Assembly (NCBI RefSeq): GCF_004119455.1
Contig: NZ_NRQT01000010.1
Span: forward strand, 108,892 to 172,891
Length of the DNA: 64,000 bases
Direction of reading: 5' to 3'
Source: Chryseobacterium sp. CH25
GTDB lineage: Bacteria > Bacteroidota > Bacteroidia > Flavobacteriales > Weeksellaceae
The notes under the pieces: generated by a model
Database searches by the model: none
What the model saw: only the letters and a program-made list of their open reading frames with translations
Told to the model about the DNA's origin: nothing
Shown: positions 44,401-52,148 of the stretch, one piece after another
Layout of the letters: every line of letters starts with the position of its first letter
Position numbering within the stretch: the stretch's first letter is position 1
Translations under genes and position numbers: made by a program

Positions 44401-46262
44401 GACATTTTACCTTCTACCTGGCCGCTTACTATCTGGCTGCCGGGCTTATTGGTAAAGTAATTCATGTTCAGCTGGGTGACATCAGCATTTACATCCATCA
44501 TAATTTTAGAAGTACTGAAATCTATTAACCCTTTAACAGTTGCTTTAGCCTGTTCATCATTTACAGTAATCAGTCCGTTATATTTTTTATGATCCAATAA
44601 TCCGTCTAAATAGAGATTATTGATGACCTTATCCATAATTTCAATGCTGGTAATCTGAGATTTGGTCGTAAGACGCATGGTATTCACATCGAAACTCTGC
44701 CCGTTAAGGTCAAAATTACCGGAAATCAAGCCAACTGACTTATTCTTAGTGATTACAGAAGTATTAAGATCTTTTACATCAAGATGGCCTGAATACTTTG
44801 GCATAGCCGTACTGTAACCCGTTAAAGAAAGTTTGGAAATTTTTGCCTGTCCTATTCCCGTCATTAGATTTCCATTCTCTACATAGATTTGGTCAGGATT
44901 TACTTTAGCGGTTCCATTATATTTCAGTTTTCCGAAATCATCCGCAAAATTCTTCATCTTGCTGGAGATGAATGTTGGCATCATCGCCTTCAGATCCTTA
45001 TAAGTAAAATCCGTGGAAAGATCTTTGGTTTCAATAGAGAAATGCCCTTTCAGCAGATTATCCACCTTCATCGTTTTGGTGGCAATATTCACATCTGGAT
45101 TTCTGATCAGAAAGTTCTCTAAATGGAATTTATTTAAAGGTCCCGTCATTTTCCCCGAAAGGTTGAACGGTTTAATATTATCCCAGTTGGTTACAAAATA
45201 GCTGATATCATATCCACTGACCTGGCTTCCCTGATTAATATTCATATCCCAGCGAACCTTATCTGCAAAATCTGCCCATGAGCCATCATGAAGATTGAAT
45301 TTAATATCTCCCTGAAGCAAAGTGTGATCTGTATTTAAGGTAAGGTCTTTTAATGAAAGAAACTGCTTGGTTAAAGACAGCTCGGTTGAAAAGGTATCTA
45401 CAATATGAGATTTCCCCCATCTGGAGGTTACAAAAGACATATTATTAATAAGCGCTGTAATATTAGGACCTACAACCTTAACATTAGGAGCTTTTAAATT
45501 AAATTTTGTTGCGGTAAGCCACTTCCCGTGATCTCCTTCAGAGTTTTGGTTAACGATAGATACTTTAGAATCGATAATCTGCACTCTTGAATTAAGCTGA
45601 AAAGGAGGTTTTTTAGGATCTCTTTTCTTTCCGTCATCAAACAGTTCTGTAAACCGGACAAAATTGGAAATACTGTCACCTTTATAAGTAATCACCTTTA
45701 CGTCTGCATTAACCAGAGTAAGAGAATTGAAGCTTAAAGAATTGCTTTTTCCTGAAATGGCATTCACAGCAAGAGATATCCAGTCTGAATCCGCACGGAA
45801 TTCACGGGCCTGAATAAAATCCAGCCCTTTGTAATCTTTTACTTTTAAACCTTTTATGGTAACATCTCCGAAATAGTTCACATCTACACTTTCCGTAGAA
45901 AATCCGGATTTAAAGTCGTTATTTACGAGCTTCAGAGCCTGATCTGCGGCCCATTGCTTAGTAACCGGCAAGTTAATGGTAATAAGGACACCTCCGATAA
46001 GAACAATACCTAACCAAAAAAGAATAAGAAGAAGCTTTGCCCACCAGCTGTAACTAGTGACATCTTTTATCGCCTGCTTACCAAACTCTTCAGCAGTTTC
46101 TACAGGATGATTAATAGCGTCTGAAGCTAGTTCAGATGCTTCTTTTACTGTTTCACGTACCTTTCCTTCTACATTTTCAACAGTCTTCTGTACCTGATCC
46201 CCTAGGTTTTCAGCTACTGATTTTTTATTCTCATTCTCGTTATTATTCTCTAACTTTGCCAT
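41460..46262 (-). CDS. TamB-like translocation/assembly module protein (DUF490 domain)
   Basis: I take the ATG at 46262 (MAKLENNNENEN), since the earlier in-frame ATG lies inside the divergent tsaD gene. The 1600-residue protein has a charged cytosolic start, one membrane helix at about 68-88 (LLLILFWLGIVLIGGVLI) and a very long beta-rich periplasmic region. A C-terminal DUF490 TamB domain follows. It probably bridges the inner and outer membranes and carries phospholipids or helps assemble outer-membrane proteins, as TamB does with TamA. The size is large but normal for Bacteroidota. No TamA-like gene is next to it. Confidence 0.87.
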   Translation of the reverse strand: MAKLENNNENENKKSVAENLGDQVQKTVENVEGKVRETVKEASELASDAINHPVETAEEFGKQAIKDVTSYSWWAKLLLILFWLGIVLIGGVLITINLPVTKQWAADQALKLVNNDFKSGFSTESVDVNYFGDVTIKGLKVKDYKGLDFIQAREFRADSDWISLAVNAISGKSNSLSFNSLTLVNADVKVITYKGDSISNFVRFTELFDDGKKRDPKKPPFQLNSRVQIIDSKVSIVNQNSEGDHGKWLTATKFNLKAPNVKVVGPNITALINNMSFVTSRWGKSHIVDTFSTELSLTKQFLSLKDLTLNTDHTLLQGDIKFNLHDGSWADFADKVRWDMNINQGSQVSGYDISYFVTNWDNIKPFNLSGKMTGPLNKFHLENFLIRNPDVNIATKTMKVDNLLKGHFSIETKDLSTDFTYKDLKAMMPTFISSKMKNFADDFGKLKYNGTAKVNPDQIYVENGNLMTGIGQAKISKLSLTGYSTAMPKYSGHLDVKDLNTSVITKNKSVGLISGNFDLNGQSFDVNTMRLTTKSQITSIEIMDKVINNLYLDGLLDHKKYNGLITVNDEQAKATVKGLIDFSTSKIMMDVNADVTQLNMNYFTNKPGSQIVSGQVEGKMSMSSINDLTLDVNANNIYFATATQKYNISAAKLKTFIEAGGRVIDVDAPGAATGKISGKYNLEDLVGMVENGVGRILVGPPPRKLYRGQNFAMKFDVQQGLVNYFLPDLKLPNGAAVEGEYDGDSNNLILNLDATALKYIMTKEEEITDADKALASSNPDYQVNSRKNLSKDSAMVDSVKVRINTANLAQQLYARINRLEYNKNIIKDFELKGNNENGNTLHLATVFKHGSPDDEINEKLKEYAINVDQSTDAAGDYVFRFEPTEVKFNEVSWAIDTSLELNHSITYRKETGDFDIRNLRVYSDKSALFIKEAQFKSIKDFYLDADISDFAIEKLLEMQSGGNGMDIKGLANGSVKIKMDKSTLQPLVDLNIDEIKMNGNDMGDISISATNGFSLNVYDIDVKVHSAGVLGNNSLNLTGTVNNNTASPDIDLTAEMRDFDLSFTQQFVQTIFGNLRGKATGDLKINGKLNNLDYSGDIALKDFGLKLLFTGVDYSFDDNVIQLSKGLAILNNIEVHDGRTNSKGNISGAIRFETLSSMGIDLIMRADNLLVLNSTQKDSDLFWGRVYGQGDLYVSGPVSGLSITTPNMRALNGSTFTFNSSSTSNVEEFKMLRFLKEGKDGLVTLEEKKKTGANMNIDFNLAVDKGTTVNVLIGDDVGSITVKGTADPLRFQMNRQGNIAMNGTYKVDNGTFVSKAILNKTFQIQKNSSIRWDGDAMKPALDITAHYVRMVSNAGEYLSMGKLQPISILLQANITESLIDPKVELNVTAMDVSSQVRETLAAKMSQEGEKVLQFGSVLLLSTFNVSNSGGVEVNMGNVAESQGYNMLLKQLGSVLNTMSNEFQIDLNYVKGDQNSNTADRANAGVSVALSPRVNIKTGLGIPLSKTEANATGAQNNYLSGEGSIEYDLSKKNDGTLVVRGYSKPTNIGMISTNGTANQAYGVGVMWSKSFNSLFKKKKKDKKASPEKTEIKTDSIKSNAK
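46251..46258 (+). promoter_or_regulatory. Possible -7 element of tsaD inside the tamB start
   Basis: TAACTTTG fits TAnnTTTG and lies 8 nt before the tsaD ATG, within the first codons of the divergent TamB gene. If used, tsaD would be nearly leaderless. Confidence 0.4.
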
Positions 46263-46266
46263 TATT

Positions 46267-47283
46267 ATGAGCGACTCTATAATTTTAGGTATTGAATCGT
46301 CTTGCGACGACACCTCAGCAGCTATCATCAAGGGGAATTCTATTCTTTCAAATATTGCTGCGAACCAGGCTATCCATAAAGAATATGGAGGCGTAGTTCC
46401 TGAATTGGCTTCGCGAGCCCATCAACAAAATATAATCCCCGTTGTTGAAAAATCTTTTACCAAAGCAAATATACAACAAAATGCAATCTCTGCTATAGGA
46501 TTTACACGCGGCCCCGGACTTTTGGGATCACTTCTTGTGGGAACATCATTTGCTAAATCTCTGGCTATGAGTCTTAATGTTCCGTTAATTGAAGTAAACC
46601 ACCTTCAAGCTCACATTCTGGCCCATTTCATCGAGGATGCAAATCCTGTGCCGCCTACTTTCCCTTTCTTATGTCTTACCGTAAGTGGTGGTCATACCAT
46701 GATTGTACTGGTAAAAGACTATTTTGATATGGAGATCATCGGGAAAACTACGGATGATGCCGCCGGAGAAGCGTTTGATAAAATCGGAAAAATTTTCGAT
46801 CTGGATTATCCTGCCGGGCCTATCATTGACAGGCTTGCCAAAGAAGGGAATCCTGATGCTTTTACATTCAATAAACCGAAGCTGGAAAACTACGACTACT
46901 CTTTCAGCGGGATTAAAACCTCTGTTTTATATTTCATTCAGAAAGAAGTCAGAAAAAATCCGGACTTCATTAAAGAGAATCTAAATGATCTTTGTGCTTC
47001 TGTACAGAAGTGCATCATTGAAATCTTAATGAATAAGCTTGAAAAAGCTGCTAAGGATCTTAATGTAAAAGATTTAGCTATTGCCGGTGGAGTTTCTGCC
47101 AATTCTGCTTTAAGAAAGGCCATGGAAAACAACAGAGAAAAATTAGGATGGAATATTTACATTCCAAAATTTGAATATACTACCGATAATGCGGCTATGA
47201 TTGCCATGGTAGCACAACTGAAATTCGAGAGAGGGGAATTTACTGATCTGAGAACTTCTGCTACCGCAAAATACGATTTATGA
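46267..47283 (+). CDS. tsaD: tRNA N6-adenosine threonylcarbamoyltransferase
   Basis: The 338-residue protein of the Kae1/TsaD/Gcp family transfers the threonylcarbamoyl group to A37 of tRNAs that read ANN codons. The start IESSCDDTS and the metal-binding VNHLQAHILA (His112 and His116) are intact, and the C-terminal motif EYTTDNAAMIA (with the metal Asp) is present. It works with TsaB, TsaE and TsaC, which are not in this window. It starts 4 nt from the divergent TamB gene and overlaps the next gene by ATGA. Confidence 0.96.
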   Translation: MSDSIILGIESSCDDTSAAIIKGNSILSNIAANQAIHKEYGGVVPELASRAHQQNIIPVVEKSFTKANIQQNAISAIGFTRGPGLLGSLLVGTSFAKSLAMSLNVPLIEVNHLQAHILAHFIEDANPVPPTFPFLCLTVSGGHTMIVLVKDYFDMEIIGKTTDDAAGEAFDKIGKIFDLDYPAGPIIDRLAKEGNPDAFTFNKPKLENYDYSFSGIKTSVLYFIQKEVRKNPDFIKENLNDLCASVQKCIIEILMNKLEKAAKDLNVKDLAIAGGVSANSALRKAMENNREKLGWNIYIPKFEYTTDNAAMIAMVAQLKFERGEFTDLRTSATAKYDL

Positions 47284-47675
47284 AAATACTCTTAGAAGAA
47301 AAAATACTGGGAACCCATTCCAAAAAGAACTCAAAATATTACTGGGTTTTAGAAACGATTACCGGAAAAATTGAAAATCCGGAAGACTCTATGGATGATT
47401 TTCCAATAAGTTCTGAAACAGGATATATTCAGGATGTAAAAGAAGAAATTCTTGAAACAATCAATTCAGAAAATGTTTTCAGCTTTCCTTATACTCCAAA
47501 AGAAGGAGATTATTTATCCATTAAAAACAACTTAAGAAAGCAGGAATATTTAAATCTAATCTTTCTTAATGATAAGTGGATTGAAGAAATATATATGTGC
47601 AGCTACCGTGAATGTGATACAGATATTTACACAACCATTAAAACGGGAGTAGCATTCTTAACTCAGGATATATGA
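47280..47675 (+). CDS. Small cytosolic protein of unknown function
   Basis: The 131-residue protein lies between tsaD and rsmE, overlapping both by ATGA, so the three are co-translated. It has no signal peptide or membrane helix and is acidic. Two cysteines near the end (MCSYRECDTD) and a tail TGVAFLTQDI are visible. I do not recognise a domain. The context suggests an association with RNA modification or only a shared transcript. Confidence 0.65.
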   Translation: MKILLEEKILGTHSKKNSKYYWVLETITGKIENPEDSMDDFPISSETGYIQDVKEEILETINSENVFSFPYTPKEGDYLSIKNNLRKQEYLNLIFLNDKWIEEIYMCSYRECDTDIYTTIKTGVAFLTQDI

Positions 47676-48367
47676 AATTATTTTACGGAGAAATAACAGG
47701 CAATACAGTCATCATCAACGACGAGGAACAGCAGCATATTGTAAAGGTTCTTCGAATGAAAGCAGGTGAAGATATTCATGTAACTGATGGAAAAGGAGCT
47801 TTGGCTTCAGGAAAACTGGTTATAGAAGGAAAAAAAGCAGGTATTGAAGTTTCAGAAATTAAAAATGATCTTCCAGGCTTTACTCCAAAACTTCACATTG
47901 CCATTGCTCCTACAAAGAATATTGACAGAATTGAATTTTTTGTAGAAAAAGCGGTAGAAATGGGCATCTCTGAGATAAGTATTATTGCTACAGAAAAAAC
48001 TGAACGTAAAAATATCAATATTGATAAGATTAGAAAACAGGCTATTGCTGCTTCCAAACAAAGTTTAAGATTTCATTTTCCGGTGATCAATGACACCATT
48101 AAACTTTCTGACTTTCTGAAAGACATTAATTCTGAGAATACTTTTGTGGCACACTGTCATGAAAACTTAGAAAGAATGGAGCTTAAGAGTATTCCTGCAA
48201 TGGAAGAAATTACTTTTTTAATTGGCCCTGAAGGAGATTTTTCTGAAAAGGAAATTGCATTTCTGGCTGAACAGAAGATCAAAGCCGTTTCATTAGGAAA
48301 TCAGAGATTAAGAACTGAAACAGCAGGTGTATTTGTAGCAGCATGGAATTACTACAATATGATATAA
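47672..48367 (+). CDS. rsmE: 16S rRNA (uracil(1498)-N(3))-methyltransferase
   Basis: The 231-residue SPOUT methyltransferase has an N-terminal PUA-like domain (about 1-70) and the knotted AdoMet-binding domain. The conserved LIGPEGDFSEKEI (about 182-194) and the SLGNQRLRTETA knot motif are present. It methylates U1498 in the small-subunit rRNA. It ends the tsaD transcript. Confidence 0.94.
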   Translation: MKLFYGEITGNTVIINDEEQQHIVKVLRMKAGEDIHVTDGKGALASGKLVIEGKKAGIEVSEIKNDLPGFTPKLHIAIAPTKNIDRIEFFVEKAVEMGISEISIIATEKTERKNINIDKIRKQAIAASKQSLRFHFPVINDTIKLSDFLKDINSENTFVAHCHENLERMELKSIPAMEEITFLIGPEGDFSEKEIAFLAEQKIKAVSLGNQRLRTETAGVFVAAWNYYNMI

Positions 48368-48397
48368 CTGATTAATTTTTAGTCTATCTATAAAAAA

Positions 48398-48428
48398 TAA
48401 AGGAGGTTTTTACGACCTCCTTTTTCTA
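48398..48428. terminator. Terminator between rsmE and the TrmH-type gene
   Basis: A stem of nine or more bp (48398-48407 with 48415-48424) is followed by T. A residues on the left let it serve both directions. Confidence 0.75.
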
Positions 48429-48439
48429 TGCTTCATTGA

Positions 48440-49114
48440 TTATTTCCAGTCAATATTATTTTCTTTCAGATATTTCTCAAAGATCTGCTGTCCGCTTCTT
48501 ATGGAATTTACCGTCCAGAGAATTTTCATTCTTAATAGCTTTTCTTCATCTAATTTATAATCTATCCCTGATTTTATCAGCTTCTGCTTCAGCTCATACA
48601 TACAGATAGAAGCAGCCACAGAAACATTAAAACTTCTTGTAAAGCCATACATAGGAATCGCCAGCGTTTCATCTGCAAAATCCAGAATTTCCTGAGAAAC
48701 CCCTTCCATTTCTGTTCCAAATACCAAAGCAATAGGTTCTGTAATTTCGTATTCAGGCAGCATTTTAGCATTGTTTTCCAGTGAAACTACTACAATTTTA
48801 TAACCTCTGTCTTTAATTTCCTGAAAGGATTGCATATTTCGGGGAAGCTTTTCAACTTCTACCCAGGTATCTGCTCCTTTGGTTACTCTAAGATTGGGTT
48901 CAAAACTATATTCTTCCTGCAAGGCCACTACTTTATGAAAACCACAGGCTTCTACAGAACGTACAATGGCTGCTGCATTCCTGAACTGATAGATATCTTC
49001 TACTACAGGAAGCACAAAATCTGAACTTTCCTGAGAAAAGTGTTCAATTTTTGATAATCTTTCGTCCGTTAAAAACTGTTTTAAATATTCATACGTTTGT
49101 GCTAAATCTTTCAT
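48440..49114 (-). CDS. TrmH family RNA (2'-O-ribose) methyltransferase
   Basis: I start at the ATG at 49114 (MKDLAQTYEYL). Two codons upstream another ATG would give the same protein. The 224-residue SPOUT enzyme has RNAAAIVRSVEACGFHKV, the ALVFGTEMEGVSQ motif and the knot region IPMYGFTRSFNVSVAASI. It is likely to methylate a ribose in tRNA, such as position 18, or in rRNA. The gene is monocistronic. Confidence 0.9.
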   Translation of the reverse strand: MKDLAQTYEYLKQFLTDERLSKIEHFSQESSDFVLPVVEDIYQFRNAAAIVRSVEACGFHKVVALQEEYSFEPNLRVTKGADTWVEVEKLPRNMQSFQEIKDRGYKIVVVSLENNAKMLPEYEITEPIALVFGTEMEGVSQEILDFADETLAIPMYGFTRSFNVSVAASICMYELKQKLIKSGIDYKLDEEKLLRMKILWTVNSIRSGQQIFEKYLKENNIDWK

Positions 49115-49226
49115 CTGCATCTAGTTATTTTTTTCAATAGCCTTATGTAACGCCTAGAATTCATCTTACTCTGATAGAATTTTACGATAAGCGTTTCATT
49201 CATTTTCAAATCTTTGCAAATTAACG

Positions 49227-49234
49227 TAATTTTG
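49227..49234 (+). promoter_or_regulatory. Putative -7 element of the asparaginase gene
   Basis: TAATTTTG fits TAnnTTTG, 45 nt before the start codon. No matching -33 element at the right distance. Confidence 0.35.
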
Positions 49235-49279
49235 GGCTATGATCCTTAACCGGATTCAATTCTTAATTAAAAATAATAC

Positions 49280-50308
49280 ATGAAGCGAAAAGTCCTACTC
49301 ATCTATACCGGCGGAACTATCGGTATGGAAAAAGATTATGAAACCGGAAGTCTGCGTGCTTTTGATTTTGGTAATATCTTCGAAAAGATGCCCGAAATGA
49401 GGCTTATGGAATGTGAAGTTTTCGTACATCCTTTTGCCAAACCACTGGACTCTTCGGACATGGGACCTACGGAATGGAGAGTAATTGCCAATTACATTCA
49501 TGAGAACTACAATGATTATGACGGATTTCTGATTCTTCACGGAACAGATACCATGTCTTACACTGCTTCAGCACTAAGTTTCATGTTAAAAGGCTTAAGA
49601 AAACCTGTAATCATGACCGGTTCTCAGTTGCCTATTGGAGATCTTAGAACTGATGCCAAGGAAAACCTTCTGACGAGTCTGTACTATGCAAGCCTGTATG
49701 AAAATGATGAAGCCGTTATTCAGGAAGTAGCCATCTATTTTGAATATAAATTATTAAGAGGAAACAGAACACTGAAGTATTCTGCAGAGTATTTTGATGC
49801 TTATGCAAGTCCGAACTACCCTATTCTTGGGCAATCTGGTGTTCATTTAAATATTATCAAAGACAATCTTTTCCGTTGTGACCCAGGTGTGGAGTTTCAT
49901 GTTGACGAATATATTTCTGAAGATGTGCTGTTCTGGAGAATTTTTCCGGGAATGCACCTAAGCCACTTCAGGGAAATTCCTAAAATGAAGGTACTCATCC
50001 TTCAGGTTTTCGGTTCCGGAACTATTTTCAGCAGTGAAAAAACTCAGGAAACGCTTCAGGAGATCAGAAATAACGGAACAGAGATCGTAGTGGTAAGCCA
50101 GTGTATTTCCGGCGGCATTTCGTTCGGAAAATATGAGAACAGTAATATTTTCTCAAGAATCGGAGCGATCAGCGGTAGAGATATGACTGCAGAAACAGCT
50201 ATTACCAAAGCTATGCACTTAATTGACAATCCAAATTACCAAGGAAGTTTCGCGGATAACTTTACCCAAAGCCTTTGCGGGGAAATTACTGCTGAAAAAT
50301 TGCATTAA
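49280..50308 (+). CDS. Type I L-asparaginase
   Basis: The 342-residue enzyme hydrolyses asparagine to aspartate and ammonia. The first catalytic threonine region is IYTGGTIGM (Thr10 and Thr13), the second is LHGTDTMSYTASALS (Thr89 and Asp90), and a DAKENL lysine follows. There is no signal peptide, so it is a cytosolic type I enzyme. It is not linked with asnB. Confidence 0.92.
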   Translation: MKRKVLLIYTGGTIGMEKDYETGSLRAFDFGNIFEKMPEMRLMECEVFVHPFAKPLDSSDMGPTEWRVIANYIHENYNDYDGFLILHGTDTMSYTASALSFMLKGLRKPVIMTGSQLPIGDLRTDAKENLLTSLYYASLYENDEAVIQEVAIYFEYKLLRGNRTLKYSAEYFDAYASPNYPILGQSGVHLNIIKDNLFRCDPGVEFHVDEYISEDVLFWRIFPGMHLSHFREIPKMKVLILQVFGSGTIFSSEKTQETLQEIRNNGTEIVVVSQCISGGISFGKYENSNIFSRIGAISGRDMTAETAITKAMHLIDNPNYQGSFADNFTQSLCGEITAEKLH

Positions 50309-50311
50309 AAA

Positions 50312-50342
50312 TTTGGTAATTAAAGAAAATATCCTATTTTTG
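50312..50342 (+). promoter_or_regulatory. Promoter of tRNA-Ser
   Basis: TTTG at 50312-50315 followed by 19 nt and TATTTTTG at 50335-50342 is an exact Bacteroidota promoter pattern. The tRNA begins 12 nt downstream. Confidence 0.75.
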
Positions 50343-50353
50343 CAATCTCAAAA

Positions 50354-50440
50354 AGAAAGGTGTCCGAGTGGTTGAAGGAGCTACCCTGGAAAGGTAGTAT
50401 ACGGGTAACTGTATCGAGGGTTCGAATCCCTTCCTTTCTG
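50354..50440 (+). tRNA. tRNA-Ser (anticodon GGA)
   Basis: The 87-nt gene folds into a cloverleaf. The acceptor arm AGAAAGG (50354-50360) pairs with CCTTTCT (50433-50439). The anticodon stem CTACC/GGTAG encloses the loop CTGGAAA, giving anticodon GGA (reads UCC and UCU). The long variable arm (TATACGGGTAACTGTATC) is typical of tRNA-Ser. The T arm has GGTTCGAATCC. The gene does not encode the CCA end. Confidence 0.96.
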
Positions 50441-50853
50441 CAAAGAAAAGTCTTAAGTTTTATGCTTAAGACTTTTTTGTTTTTACAGCTTTTAAAAAGT
50501 TGATTATCATGAATCTGCGAATTAATTTGACGCAAAGTTTTATGGTGAAGACCTTATGTTTTCAAAGAAGCGAAGAGAGTCGACTTCGTTTTTGACAAAG
50601 ATGCTGGGATTACGAAAGAATCTACAACGTTGATTCCATCTCCCTCCCTAAATCTGTAGAATATGATAGTAAAGCTTTGCATTTAAAAATATCACTACCT
50701 CACCCTACATTCTCATTTTTTTATTAATTCTAAACACTCTCATTCATCTAAGTATTTCTACTCAACTATATAATTGGTTATTTATACTCTATAGCATCTG
50801 CCTTGTTCTTCGTTACTTTGGTTTATAAAACAATCACAAAAACCAATTTTACT
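50441..50853. other. Intergenic region after tRNA-Ser
   Basis: It holds the tRNA terminator and then AT-rich sequence including an 'acgcaaagttt' segment similar to that near 23700. A TACTTTGG site about 40 nt before the next gene may be its -7 element. No gene is supported. Confidence 0.5.
50446..50478 (+). terminator. Terminator of tRNA-Ser
   Basis: A 12-bp perfect stem (50446-50457 with 50465-50476) is followed by T, only 6 nt after the tRNA. Confidence 0.85.
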
Positions 50854-51267
50854 ATGACATCAACAAGCGTAAATGCAAATTCATCCGGCCAGTTACAACT
50901 GGGTGGTGGAGCACAGTTCTGGGTGTATCTTTCCCCTCAACATGATACTTCTAAAATGATTACCAAATGGCGTGTAACATTTTCACAGGGAAACTGGAGC
51001 GATTCTATTTCAAGTGACAATCCAACAAAGCAAATCCAAACCCCTAACCTTTCAGGTATTTTCGAGATTAAAGTGGAATTATTAAGTGGTTCAACCGGTA
51101 CATGGAGACAGATTCCGCCTCAGGCAGGAAGCCACAATGAAATAGGCTGTAATTCCAACTGTGCTTCAATGGTAGGAATTGTTGCAGACAGTACCAATCC
51201 ACCTATTGGAGCTATTAATGCCCACTTCTGGACTACATGGGATGCTATGTGCAGAACAGGAGCATAA
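50854..51267 (+). CDS. Small Ser/Thr-rich protein of unknown function
   Basis: I use the ATG at 50854 (MTSTSVNANSSGQLQLGGG), since the longer frame from 50803 has an unlikely start. The 137-residue protein is rich in Ser, Thr and Asn and looks like one beta-sandwich (KWRVTFSQGNWSDSI ... GIFEIKVELLSG). It has three cysteines in its second half. There is no signal peptide in this version, which is odd for such a composition. I cannot assign a family. A good hairpin follows. Confidence 0.6.
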   Translation: MTSTSVNANSSGQLQLGGGAQFWVYLSPQHDTSKMITKWRVTFSQGNWSDSISSDNPTKQIQTPNLSGIFEIKVELLSGSTGTWRQIPPQAGSHNEIGCNSNCASMVGIVADSTNPPIGAINAHFWTTWDAMCRTGA

Positions 51268-51306
51268 GAATAAGCTACTTACAAAATCAATCATTATAAT
51301 CAAGTT

Positions 51307-51338
51307 AACTGTGGTGTTTTTCAATACCGCAGTTTTTT
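51307..51338 (+). terminator. Terminator after the 50854 gene
   Basis: A 9-bp stem (51307-51315 with 51326-51334) is followed by T. Confidence 0.75.
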
Positions 51339-51518
51339 ATATTATAACAGTATTAAGTTTTTTTTGTTTGAATTTGAACAACATCACTTTTCCACATTTT
51401 ACTAGCAAGTTATCCACAATCTAATCCTACTGTAAGATTGAAGTTTGTTTCCTCAATATATTTTTATTGAAGGAACTATCTTTTTTTTAAATTAGCATGC
51501 ACTTATAAAGATCAGATC

Positions 51519-52061
51519 ATGGAAAATCAGGTTAAAATTTTGAGGGAAAAAATGAATATGACTCAAAATGAACTTGCTGAAAGATCCGGGCTTTCTCTTC
51601 GGACTGTTCAGAGGGTTGAAGCTGGAAATATCCTTAAGGGTTTTACCTTAAAAGCTCTTGCTCAGGCATTGAATATTCAGCCGGAAGATCTTATTATTAC
51701 TCCGAAACAAGAGACTGATATCCAAAGAGCAAAAAAGATCAATTTATCTGCTTTGGCTGGACTTATTATTCCTTATGGCGGCATTATTTTTCCAGCTGTT
51801 TTAACCTATCAAACAAAGGATCTGAAGAACAGAGAACTGGGAAAAAGTATTATCTGTATTCAGATTATTATTTCAGTTATTTTTTCGATATTAATGATTA
51901 TAAGTCCGTTCATTCAAAAGTTATTATCTCTGAAATTTCCATTTTTCATCATTCCTTTAATCACATTTTTAGGTCTGAAACTATTTATCATCATTAAAAA
52001 TGGAATCAGTTTGAATAAAACCTCTAATTTAAGTATCAAACTGAAAACCAACTTCATATAA
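51519..52061 (+). CDS. XRE family transcriptional regulator with C-terminal membrane part
   Basis: The 180-residue protein has an N-terminal XRE helix-turn-helix (about 5-60: LREKMNMTQNELAERSGLS, RTVQRVEAG). A hydrophobic C-terminal region with about three helices follows (78-98, 112-133, 140-155). Membrane-bound XRE regulators of this kind are common in Bacteroidota. The target is unknown. It is followed by the retropepsin-like gene in the same direction. Confidence 0.85.
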   Translation: MENQVKILREKMNMTQNELAERSGLSLRTVQRVEAGNILKGFTLKALAQALNIQPEDLIITPKQETDIQRAKKINLSALAGLIIPYGGIIFPAVLTYQTKDLKNRELGKSIICIQIIISVIFSILMIISPFIQKLLSLKFPFFIIPLITFLGLKLFIIIKNGISLNKTSNLSIKLKTNFI

Positions 52062-52148
52062 ACCAATACACAAAACTGTCGTAAAATTGTCGCATTGTTT
52101 TTATGTAAAAATTGTACAGGATTACCGAACCTTGCACAAAAAATAAAC

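Noticed and set aside
50320..50535. Minus-strand frame over the tRNA-Ser gene
   Set aside because: It runs through the tRNA and its terminator, which are clear by structure.
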